Assembly (NCBI GenBank): GCA_937889705.1
Contig: CALBYO010000148.1
Coordinates: forward strand, 1 to 8,579
DNA length: 8,579 nt
From: an uncultured Bacillota bacterium
GTDB lineage: Bacteria; Bacillota; Clostridia; Christensenellales; UBA1242
Reading direction: 5' to 3'
Part shown: positions 1 to 5,431 of the stretch, in pieces
How the letters are laid out: each line of letters opens with the position of its first letter
How positions within the stretch are numbered: the first letter of the stretch is position 1
The notes under the pieces: model-generated
What the model was told of the DNA's origin: nothing
Seen by the model: the letters and a program-made list of their open reading frames with translations, nothing else
The model's database searches: none
Position numbers and translations under genes: made by a program

Positions 1-1
1 A

Positions 2-2008
2 GGTTCAACGCTAAACAAGTTTGAGAAAGGAGCAGCAGCGACAACACCTTTTGTAGATTTGTTTGCAACAGACGCAAAGTTCATCATTGAAGGTGAAGGC
101 TTTACGCTTGAAAATGGCGACCTTGAAGGTGGCGGCTTTGTTGTAGGTGATACATCAATCAACAAAATTGAAGTATATTTCACACTTGAAACACTCCAAG
201 GCGATGCAACAGCAGAACAAGCAAAAGCCCTTGGCTGGAAAATCTCACAAAAAGTAGATTTTTCAAAGGTAGACGAAGGTAAAATTGTTACATCAGTTAA
301 TGGAGATCCAGTTGACGAAAAATTAAATGTAACAATTAATGACACAACCATGCCACTTGAAGAAGTAAAATTTGCCTATGACGAAAAGACAATTTTGGAG
401 TTTGATAGTCCAAACGTTGAGTATGTGGAATTGACATACTCAGACGGAACAAAAAGCGACAAGTTCTATGAACTTGAAGCAAGCGAAACATCAGAAAGCA
501 AAAATTCACAAATTGAAGTTTTAGCAGATGAAACTCATGGCACAGTTACTGGTTACACAGTTGGCTGGTTCAGTTCCAAAGAGTATACAGGTTTTGTATA
601 TTCAACAAGAGATTTTTCAAATTTAAAGAATTATGATGATTTTGTGGCAGAAAATACTGCAAGCAATGTCACTTCACAACCAGATAATTGTTATTCAATT
701 ATTAAATATTTTGGAAATGAAAAAGACATAGTAGTCAAAAATGAAACAAGAGTAAGACAAAGAGACTTTGAAGTTAAAATCACTGGTTGGACAAGTAATG
801 GATATTTCAATGAAATGTGGGTTTCAATTTATTATGAAATATTTAATAATCTTTGGTTATGGTCGGAAATGCTTCCATTAACAGATGTTGAAACCGGAGA
901 TACTTATACAACTTTGGGCGATTTTATACAAGCGAGAGGTTATACTAGTTATTGGGAAAGTTCAGGACGCACAGAGATAACTTTAAGAGGAAAAGCTTAT
1001 GTCGATACAAGCAATATCTTCTACGGCAAGAAGACGATTACTCAAATAAATCCATGTACTTTTGGAGTTTTTGCAAGCAAATTTAATGCCGAAACATTAG
1101 AAATTCCAGGTTCTATTGAACTTGTTACAAAAACATGGAATAGTGATATTAAAATGTCTATTTTTGGTTTAAGTAATTATAGAGATATTCACGCAGCGAT
1201 GCAAAACACTTCACTAAAATCTATATCATTAGGAGAAGGAATTACAGCCTTACCTGAGTATGTGTTCTCTAATTTGACAAAATTAGGATCAATTAATTTA
1301 CCAGATAGTTTAACAAATATTGAAGAATATGCGTTTGTTTATTGCACATGTTTAACTAGTCTTACAATTCCTAAAAATATAGTCAGCATCGGGAATTCTG
1401 CTTTTTATAACTGTCGTGCGTTGGCAGAAGTATATAATTTAAGTTCTCTTGAATTAACGGCAGGAACTTCTGATAATGGAGATGTAGCTTCTTATGCTAA
1501 AATCATTCATACTGATTTAAATGAAGCTTCAAGAATAGAAAAAGATGAGGAAAATAAACTTTATTATTATGTATATGGTGACGAAAGAATACTACTATGT
1601 TGTTATGACGAAAATGCCACAGTTATATCAATCAAAGAAGGGGTAATCGAGATTGGGAAAAATGTATTTAGTAATTCTAATTTAGTTACAGTTAATTTCC
1701 CAGATAGTGTTGAGATAATTAGAGGCGATGCGTTTAGTTGGTGTTTAAGCTTGACAAGTATAACAATTTCTAAGGGAATTACTACTATTGATAGGTATGC
1801 ATTTTGGAAATGTAATAACTTAACAGAAGTTATAATTGATTCTGCAACGATTGCGGCGCTTGGATCAAGCGATAGTTACTTATTGAATTGTGCAACGAAG
1901 GTTTATGTAAAATCTGACATTACCACAGTTGGATCATATATTACAGGTTCATACACAAAAGCAGAAACAAGCGATAGAGAAGGTTACGATTTGTATACAA
2001 AAAATTAA
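2..2008 (+). CDS. BspA-type leucine-rich-repeat surface protein (5' partial)
   Basis: The frame is open to the left edge, so the first 668 visible residues are the C-terminal part of a larger protein; the first possible start inside (TTG at 59) is probably just an internal Leu codon. Two blocks look like LRR_5/BspA repeats: about residues 400-475, with units such as LPDSLTNIEEYAF and IPKNIVSIGNSAFYNC, and about 538-612, with FPDSVEIIRGDAF and ISKGITTIDRYAFWKC. The order is acidic Thr/Glu-rich N-terminal region, unrecognised middle, first repeats, linker, second repeats, then a tail ending SDREGYDLYTKN. No LPXTG motif or C-terminal membrane segment is present, so any signal peptide or anchor must lie upstream of the window. 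BspA-like proteins are usually exported and often bind host or matrix proteins; the actual ligand is unknown. Base composition falls and leucine codon use shifts from CTT to TTA near nt 550-600. Two terminators follow. Confidence 0.85.
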   Translation, partial: GSTLNKFEKGAAATTPFVDLFATDAKFIIEGEGFTLENGDLEGGGFVVGDTSINKIEVYFTLETLQGDATAEQAKALGWKISQKVDFSKVDEGKIVTSVNGDPVDEKLNVTINDTTMPLEEVKFAYDEKTILEFDSPNVEYVELTYSDGTKSDKFYELEASETSESKNSQIEVLADETHGTVTGYTVGWFSSKEYTGFVYSTRDFSNLKNYDDFVAENTASNVTSQPDNCYSIIKYFGNEKDIVVKNETRVRQRDFEVKITGWTSNGYFNEMWVSIYYEIFNNLWLWSEMLPLTDVETGDTYTTLGDFIQARGYTSYWESSGRTEITLRGKAYVDTSNIFYGKKTITQINPCTFGVFASKFNAETLEIPGSIELVTKTWNSDIKMSIFGLSNYRDIHAAMQNTSLKSISLGEGITALPEYVFSNLTKLGSINLPDSLTNIEEYAFVYCTCLTSLTIPKNIVSIGNSAFYNCRALAEVYNLSSLELTAGTSDNGDVASYAKIIHTDLNEASRIEKDEENKLYYYVYGDERILLCCYDENATVISIKEGVIEIGKNVFSNSNLVTVNFPDSVEIIRGDAFSWCLSLTSITISKGITTIDRYAFWKCNNLTEVIIDSATIAALGSSDSYLLNCATKVYVKSDITTVGSYITGSYTKAETSDREGYDLYTKN

Positions 2009-2026
2009 TTTCGCAAAACCAGAAAG

Positions 2027-2052
2027 AAAAACTCCCGAGCGGGAGTTTTTTT
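2027..2052 (+). terminator. Intrinsic terminator 1 after the LRR gene
   Basis: The hairpin ACTCCCG/CGGGAGT (2031-2037 with 2040-2046) is flanked by A residues at 2027-2030 and followed by seven T (2046-2052). It lies 18 nt after the LRR stop codon. This is a strong rho-independent terminator. Confidence 0.93.
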
Positions 2053-2062
2053 ATGTGGGCGA

Positions 2063-2072
2063 TTTCGACAAA
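2063..2072 (-). promoter_or_regulatory. Spo0A binding site (0A box) upstream of spoIIAA
   Basis: The minus strand reads TTTGTCGAAA, which contains the 0A-box core TGTCGAA without mismatch. It sits 78 bp before the spoIIAA start codon, in the gap between two terminator hairpins. In Bacillus and Clostridia the spoIIA operon is activated by phosphorylated Spo0A together with sigma-H, so the location fits. I see no convincing sigma-H or sigma-A -10 element between this box and the gene, so the promoter itself is not placed. The match is seen directly; function is inferred. Confidence 0.7.
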
Positions 2073-2097
2073 GAGAGCGATTTTTCGCTCTTTTTTT
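2071..2097 (+). terminator. Intrinsic terminator 2 upstream of spoIIAA
   Basis: The hairpin GAGCGA/TCGCTC (2075-2080 with 2085-2090, loop TTTT) is extended by A/T and G/T pairs, and a run of eight T follows the last C (2089 onwards is TC then 2091-2097 all T). It is the second terminator in a row after the LRR gene and would insulate spoIIAA from read-through. Confidence 0.85.
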
Positions 2098-2149
2098 GCA
2101 TTTTTGGCAGTTATTTTGGTGTTAAAGTTTTCTTGATTAAGGAGGAAAC

Positions 2150-2458
2150 ATGCAAATTAGAAATAGAATTTACAACAACACTTTGTATGTGATTTTAAGT
2201 GGCGATTTGGACGAACATTCCGCTCGCGATGCACGCTTGACGCTTGATGAAATTTTTGAAGGCGAAGGGTTTAATCAAATCATTATTGATTTGTCGGAAC
2301 TTGATTTCATGGATAGCACAGGTATTGGCGTTTTGATTGGCAGATACAAAAAAATGAAGGACAAAAACATGCCAATTTACATTTGTAATCCGTCAACTCA
2401 TGCAGAAAAGATTTTTAAAATGACAGGGCTATATGACATTATGCCAAAAATTAGTTAG
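2150..2458 (+). CDS. spoIIAA: Anti-sigma-F factor antagonist SpoIIAA
   Basis: This 102-residue protein has a single STAS domain. Unphosphorylated SpoIIAA binds SpoIIAB and releases sigma-F; SpoIIAB phosphorylates it on a conserved serine and SpoIIE removes the phosphate. The phosphorylation motif is visible as FMDSTGIGVLIGRYK, with Ser56 equivalent to Ser58 of the B. subtilis protein. Earlier signature pieces LSGDLDEHSA and IIIDLSELDFMDS are the usual STAS strands. Length is slightly below that of B. subtilis SpoIIAA (about 117). The start ATG has a strong AAGGAGG at 2139-2145. The gene opens the spoIIA operon, with spoIIAB beginning 11 nt after its stop. The upstream 0A box suggests Spo0A control at the onset of sporulation. 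Assignment is secure because both family and gene order agree. Confidence 0.97.
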   Translation: MQIRNRIYNNTLYVILSGDLDEHSARDARLTLDEIFEGEGFNQIIIDLSELDFMDSTGIGVLIGRYKKMKDKNMPIYICNPSTHAEKIFKMTGLYDIMPKIS

Positions 2459-2463
2459 TGGAG
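2458..2463 (+). promoter_or_regulatory. Ribosome binding site that fixes the spoIIAB start
   Basis: The sequence GTGGAG overlaps the last base of the spoIIAA stop codon and lies 6 nt before ATG 2470. The in-frame GTG at 2458 would give four extra residues but has no good Shine-Dalgarno in front of it, and the bases are better read as part of the ribosome binding site. A start at 2470 gives MKIINEM, which aligns with MKNEM of B. subtilis SpoIIAB. Confidence 0.8.
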
Positions 2464-2469
2464 AATAAT

Positions 2470-2919
2470 ATGAAAATTATCAATGAAATGACAATATCTT
2501 TCAAGGCACTTTCAGTAAACGAGGCGTTTGCAAGAAGTTTGGTTGCTGCGTTTTGCGTTCAAGTCAATCCTACGCTTGATGAAATAACTGACATTAAAAC
2601 TGCGGTTTCGGAAGCGGTTACAAATTCTGTTGTGCATGCGTATCCAAAGGGTTGTGGAGATGTGACAATCAATGTAAAACTTTACGAAAACAAGGCTTTA
2701 ATCACTGTTTCGGACACTGGTGTGGGCATTACAAACATGGAGAAGGCTCGCGAACCATTTTTCACAACGAAGCCAGACGAAGAGCGTAGCGGTATGGGCT
2801 TCACGGTTATGGAAACTTTTATGGACGAAGTTGAACTATCAAAAAACGGCAGTCATGGCGTAAAAATACAAATGCTTAAAAATTTTGGAGAGGTCAAACG
2901 CAAAATTGTGGGTGAGTAA
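2470..2919 (+). CDS. spoIIAB: Anti-sigma-F factor SpoIIAB (serine kinase)
   Basis: This 149-residue GHKL-type ATPase/kinase binds sigma-F and keeps it inactive until SpoIIAA displaces it; it also phosphorylates SpoIIAA. The ATP-binding boxes are all visible: N box SEAVTNSVVHAY (about 47-58, catalytic Glu48 and Mg-binding Asn52), G1 box SDTGVGI (81-87), the ATP-lid region FFTTKPDEERSGMGF (97-111) and the G2 glycines within it. The N-terminus (ALSVNEAFARSLVAAF) closely follows the B. subtilis sequence. ATG 2470 is preferred over GTG 2458 because of its ribosome binding site and this alignment. The stop TAA shares its last A with the sigF start (TAATG), so translation of the two is probably coupled and their amounts kept in step. 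Nothing in it appears degraded. Confidence 0.97.
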   Translation: MKIINEMTISFKALSVNEAFARSLVAAFCVQVNPTLDEITDIKTAVSEAVTNSVVHAYPKGCGDVTINVKLYENKALITVSDTGVGITNMEKAREPFFTTKPDEERSGMGFTVMETFMDEVELSKNGSHGVKIQMLKNFGEVKRKIVGE

Positions 2920-3641
2920 TGCCAAATTATGAGAGAACGCTTGAACTGATACAGCAGGCAAAAAGTGGTGACCAAGAGGCATTACAAACTTTAACGATAG
3001 AAAATAGTCCGCTAATTAAAAGCATAATTAAAAGATATATTGGAAAGGGCATTGAATACGATGACCTTTTTCAACTTGGTTCGATGGGCTTTATTAAGGC
3101 GGTTAAGAATTTTGACACAAATTTTAATGTTAGGTTTTCGACTTATGTTGTGCCAATGATAATTGGTGAGATAAAGAGATTTATGCGTGATGATGGCACG
3201 ATAAAAGTGTCTAGGTCAATTAAAAGCACGAATATACAGATTAATAGATATGTTGAGAGTTTTGTAAAAGAGAATGGCGACAAGCCGACCATTGAGCAGA
3301 TTGCGAAACATTTTGAACTTGACGCTCAGGAAGTTGTTTTTATTATGGATAGTGCGCGCATGCCGATATCTTTATACACGCCGTTTGAAGATGGCGAGAA
3401 CAAAAGTTTGCTTTTGATAGATAGGTATGTGCAAGACAATTCCGGCGATGAGATGTTTGAAAACATTGCGCTTAAAGAGGCGTTAAAAAACTTGGAAGAG
3501 CGTGACAAGATGATAATTCTTATGCGATATTTTCGTGACAAGACGCAAAGTGAGATTGCCAAAGAGTTAAAAATATCTCAGGTTCAAGTTTCTAGGCTTG
3601 AAATGAAGATATTGAATAAAATGCGAGAAAAATTGAGTTAA
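2919..3641 (+). CDS. sigF: Forespore RNA polymerase sigma factor sigma-F (SpoIIAC)
   Basis: This 240-residue sigma-70-family protein directs the first forespore-specific transcription. Region 2 is clear at about 48-92 (DDLFQLGSMGFIKAVKNFD, then RFSTYVVPMIIGEIKRFMRDD), followed by GTIKVSRSIK. Region 3 lies at about 115-150. The region 4 helix-turn-helix is at the C-terminus (TQSEIAKELKISQVQVSRLE, about 209-228). Sigma-G is a close paralogue, but the position directly after spoIIAA-spoIIAB identifies this as sigma-F. The start ATG overlaps the spoIIAB stop by one base, with GGTGAG as a modest ribosome binding site, consistent with translational coupling. The stop codon lies inside the left arm of the bidirectional terminator. 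No spoVA genes follow, unlike the B. subtilis arrangement. Confidence 0.96.
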   Translation: MPNYERTLELIQQAKSGDQEALQTLTIENSPLIKSIIKRYIGKGIEYDDLFQLGSMGFIKAVKNFDTNFNVRFSTYVVPMIIGEIKRFMRDDGTIKVSRSIKSTNIQINRYVESFVKENGDKPTIEQIAKHFELDAQEVVFIMDSARMPISLYTPFEDGENKSLLLIDRYVQDNSGDEMFENIALKEALKNLEERDKMIILMRYFRDKTQSEIAKELKISQVQVSRLEMKILNKMREKLS

Positions 3642-3670
3642 AAAAATAGGCATTAAGCCTATTTTTTAAC
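3637..3670. terminator. Bidirectional terminator between sigF and the convergent PH-domain gene
   Basis: An almost perfect inverted repeat, GTTAAAAAAATAGGC (3637-3651) and GCCTATTTTTTAAC (3657-3670), has a 5-nt loop. Each strand gives a G+C hairpin core flanked by A before and T after, so it can stop transcription in both directions. The sigF stop TAA (3639-3641) lies in one arm and the stop of the minus-strand gene (3666-3668) in the other. Confidence 0.92.
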
Positions 3671-4049
3671 TTGTAAATTCTGCGATTCTGTATCCTTTCT
3701 TTGCTCTTTCAACTTCGATGAGTTCGGCAAGCATTGCTCTAACTTTGTATGGGTCTTTAACTCTAACGAGATAAACTTTTTCTGTGCTGTTTACGTTGCA
3801 ATACAAAACGATTGTTCCAGTTCCCCAAATTTTGTTTGAAAGTGTTTGAACAACAGAGATATCGTATATTCTATACAAATTGACTTCTTCGCTATATGTT
3901 GAGAACAGCCCGACAGATGAGAAAAGTTTGAGCCAACTTCCTTCTTTTTCAACAAGATAATATCTTGTGAAAGACCAAGGAAGACCGCACCAACGCTTTC
4001 TGTCTTTCCATAAAATTTTTGTTCCTGAACCGAATTGAGTATTTGCCAT
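3666..4049 (-). CDS. Small bacterial PH-like (bPH) domain protein
   Basis: The 127-residue product resembles the bacterial pleckstrin-homology-like family typified by YdbS/YdbT (bPH_2). Supporting segments are RKRWCGLPWSFTRYYLVEKEG (about 17-37), then LFSTYSEEVNLYRIYDISVV (49-68), the GTGTIVLYCN strand (76-85), and a final helix from KDPYKVRAMLAELIEVERA (98-116), which matches the usual order of beta strands capped by an alpha helix. Unlike many family members it has no transmembrane segment, so it is probably cytoplasmic. Its ligand and role are unknown. The start has AAAGGGA six bases upstream on the minus strand, a weaker site than its neighbours, and a separate sigma-A-type promoter upstream. 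It converges on sigF and shares its terminator. The family assignment is from pattern recognition and is fairly, not fully, certain. Confidence 0.8.
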   Translation of the reverse strand: MANTQFGSGTKILWKDRKRWCGLPWSFTRYYLVEKEGSWLKLFSSVGLFSTYSEEVNLYRIYDISVVQTLSNKIWGTGTIVLYCNVNSTEKVYLVRVKDPYKVRAMLAELIEVERAKKGYRIAEFTS

Positions 4050-4090
4050 AATATTTCCCTTTAAATAAAATTTATTTTTATTCTACACAT

Positions 4091-4118
4091 ATTATACATA
4101 ATTTTTAAGATTTGTAAA
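4091..4118 (-). promoter_or_regulatory. Sigma-A-type promoter of the PH-domain gene
   Basis: On the minus strand, TTTACA (4118-4113) and a perfect TATAAT (4096-4091) are separated by 16 bp. Transcription would begin near 4084, leaving a leader of about 35 nt before the start codon at 4049. Confidence 0.75.
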
Positions 4119-4138
4119 GTAAAAGTTTTATGAAAACA

Positions 4139-4167
4139 TTGACAATTTGGCTGTTTTGCTTTACTAT
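4139..4167 (+). promoter_or_regulatory. Sigma-A-type promoter of the membrane-anchored protein gene
   Basis: A perfect TTGACA (4139-4144) and TACTAT (4162-4167) are 17 bp apart. Transcription would start near 4174, only a few bases before the AGGAG at 4176-4180, so the leader would be unusually short (about 14 nt). The TATATT at 4165-4170 is an alternative -10 but with poor spacing. The element is back to back with the minus-strand promoter, 20 bp separating the two -35 boxes. Confidence 0.7.
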
Positions 4168-4187
4168 ATTTTTATAGGAGAAAGATT

Positions 4188-5180
4188 ATGAGAAGATGGA
4201 TAATCTGGATAACAATTTTGCTTGTGCTTGCTGCGGGCGGATTTTGCATTTATTGGTTCTTATTTAGAGATACATCAGACGGCGGCGATTTGACAAATAA
4301 AGAAGTTTTATTTGCAATTCAAAGCATTTTGGAAGACCAAGAGTTAGATTTAAACACGGTAGTGGAAAATCATAAAAAAGTTTCATTTGTTGCTAATCAT
4401 GAGACAAATAGTGTTGATGCAGATGGCAAAGTCTTGCCACTTGCGCAAAACTTTCAATCATTGCTTCAAGAAACAAGCGCGGAAAGGAAATCACTCAGTA
4501 AAGAAGACTTTGAAAATTTCTATAAAAAACCATTAATTTTTGCTTATAGTGCACTTTATGCCAATGTTTTTGAAAGAGAGTGGTTCAGGCAAAACACTTG
4601 GAGTTCTCAAACATTCACACAAAAAGTTGACGAAGAAAATTCAATTCAAAAGACTTATAAAATTAAGATTTCATCAGTTGGTAAAAATATTTATATTTGG
4701 TTCTATGACGAACAAACTTTAACATTTGAAGAAATGTCAATAACTTTCAATTTTAGAGATAAAACAAACATTTATTCGATTGAAAATAAAATTACAAGAA
4801 CAAATAAAAACGCTTTGCTTTCTGGTGACGAACCAAAAGATAGTTACACTTATGAATACGCATATTTCAATAGAGATGAAAGTCATGTTTTAAATTCAGA
4901 TAGCATTTCTTTTACATCGGAGCAAAGAATAACTGAAAAGCAAGAAAATTATTCGCTTTTAGACATGAATATTTCATCGTTGTACTTCACAGCAGATGGC
5001 AAAAATAAAGAATATAAGAATCTTGAATCGGTTGCCGATTGGGAAACGAAAAAATTTGAAGTTCAAAGATATTTGCTTGAAAAACTTGATGTAAATTTTA
5101 AAGAACAAGATTCTTATAACGATGCAAGAACAAGCACATTGAAGTCGCTTAATTATGCATACAATTATTATAATAAATAA
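4188..5180 (+). CDS. Membrane-anchored protein of unknown function
   Basis: I do not recognise this 330-residue protein. It starts with a typical signal anchor: MRRW, then a hydrophobic stretch to about residue 26 (WIIWITILLVLAAGGF...YWFLF), followed by the charged RDTSDGGD. The single Cys20 sits in GGFCIYW, which is not a lipobox, so a lipoprotein is unlikely. Predicted topology is a short cytoplasmic N-terminus with some 300 residues outside. The remainder is hydrophilic, rich in Glu, Lys, Asn, Ser, Tyr, with alternating polar/aromatic stretches such as KTYKIKISSVGKNIYIWFYD (about 150-169) suggesting beta strands, and helical ends. ATG 4188 has AGGAG seven bases upstream and its own promoter. 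Divergent from the PH-domain gene and followed immediately by a terminator, it forms a one-gene unit. Coding status is supported by length, start signals and the terminator. Confidence 0.9.
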   Translation: MRRWIIWITILLVLAAGGFCIYWFLFRDTSDGGDLTNKEVLFAIQSILEDQELDLNTVVENHKKVSFVANHETNSVDADGKVLPLAQNFQSLLQETSAERKSLSKEDFENFYKKPLIFAYSALYANVFEREWFRQNTWSSQTFTQKVDEENSIQKTYKIKISSVGKNIYIWFYDEQTLTFEEMSITFNFRDKTNIYSIENKITRTNKNALLSGDEPKDSYTYEYAYFNRDESHVLNSDSISFTSEQRITEKQENYSLLDMNISSLYFTADGKNKEYKNLESVADWETKKFEVQRYLLEKLDVNFKEQDSYNDARTSTLKSLNYAYNYYNK

Positions 5181-5186
5181 TTAATT

Positions 5187-5212
5187 AAAACCGTTGACAA
5201 ACGGTTTTTTTT
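5187..5212 (+). terminator. Intrinsic terminator after the membrane-protein gene
   Basis: AAAACCGTT (5187-5195) pairs with AACGGTTTT (5200-5208) around a GACA loop, and eight T end at 5212. It begins 7 nt after the stop codon. The right side of the stem and loop contain the -35 box of the next promoter. Confidence 0.9.
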
Positions 5213-5222
5213 ATGTTACAAT
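5194..5222 (+). promoter_or_regulatory. Strong sigma-A promoter of the str (rpsL-rpsG-fusA) operon
   Basis: A perfect TTGACA (5194-5199) and TACAAT (5217-5222, one mismatch from TATAAT) are separated by 17 bp, the best promoter in the window and as expected for ribosomal protein genes. Start of transcription is predicted at about 5228-5230. The -35 box is formed by the loop and inner stem of the upstream terminator. Confidence 0.87.
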
Positions 5223-5228
5223 CGCACC

Positions 5229-5410
5229 AGCAATTTGATAAATGCAAGTTGAACTGCGGGTTATGCCTGCGGGAAAGCGTGAAGGCTTTTGGAGTTGAAA
5301 GGGCAAGTCGATAGACTGAATATGTTCCTGAAACACCGTTAAAAAACTTCGTCATGCTTAAATTTTGCTTGCACTTAAATTGGTGCAAGTTTTTTATTGC
5401 CCAAATTGCA
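5229..5410 (+). ncRNA. Structured leader RNA of the rpsL operon (family not recognised)
   Basis: About 200 nt separate the promoter from rpsL. The part 5251-5310 is roughly 55% G+C by hand count, well above the surrounding DNA, and is not convincingly coding. Local hairpins include GCGGG/CCTGC (5256-5260 with 5266-5270) and AGTC/GACT around GATA (5306-5309 with 5313-5316). A terminator-like hairpin lies at 5368-5395. The segment TGCAAG (5243-5248) can pair with CTTGCA (5368-5373), which would break that hairpin, and the first eight bases GCAATTTG (5230-5237) can pair exactly with CAAATTGC (5402-5409) just before the ribosome binding site. This suggests an attenuation leader, perhaps autoregulatory, or a separate small RNA ending at 5395. 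I compared it from memory with common riboswitches, T-box, 6S, SRP and RNase P RNAs and found no clear match. Confidence 0.6.
5368..5395 (+). terminator. Terminator-like hairpin (possible attenuator) ahead of rpsL
   Basis: CTTGCAC (5368-5374) pairs perfectly with GTGCAAG (5383-5389), followed by TTTTTT (5390-5395). It lies between the operon promoter and rpsL, so it must be read through for the operon to be expressed. An upstream copy of TGCAAG (5243-5248), and GCAAG at 5303-5307, can compete for the left arm. Confidence 0.8.
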
Positions 5411-5431
5411 ATCTAAATAAGGAGGAATAAA

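Noticed and set aside
59..61. TTG at 59 as the start of the LRR protein
   Set aside because: The frame is open to the left edge and there is no suitably spaced ribosome binding site, so it is an internal codon of a partial gene.
2096..2127. Sigma-A promoter for spoIIAA from TTGCAT or TTGGCA
   Set aside because: Neither has a plausible -10 at 16-18 bp.
1929..2192. Open frame of 87 codons spanning the end of the LRR gene and the start of spoIIAA
   Set aside because: It runs through two terminators and overlaps both genes in another frame, without a start signal.
2458..2469. GTG at 2458 as the spoIIAB start
   Set aside because: These bases form the ribosome binding site for ATG 2470, and the protein from 2470 aligns with the known N-terminus.
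5242..5298. Possible 18-codon leader peptide (MQVELRVMPAGKREGFWS) in the rpsL leader
   Set aside because: No Shine-Dalgarno precedes its ATG, and its CTG, CGG and GCG codons are unlike neighbouring genes; the G+C-rich segment is better explained as structured RNA.
5185..5388. 67-codon minus-strand frame opposite the rpsL leader
   Set aside because: It crosses a terminator, a promoter and the structured leader, with no start signals or recognisable protein.
5229..5395. 6S RNA as the identity of the rpsL leader
   Set aside because: The 5' and 3' ends can pair and the length is plausible, but I cannot draw the long interrupted hairpin with a central bubble that defines 6S, so I left the family open.
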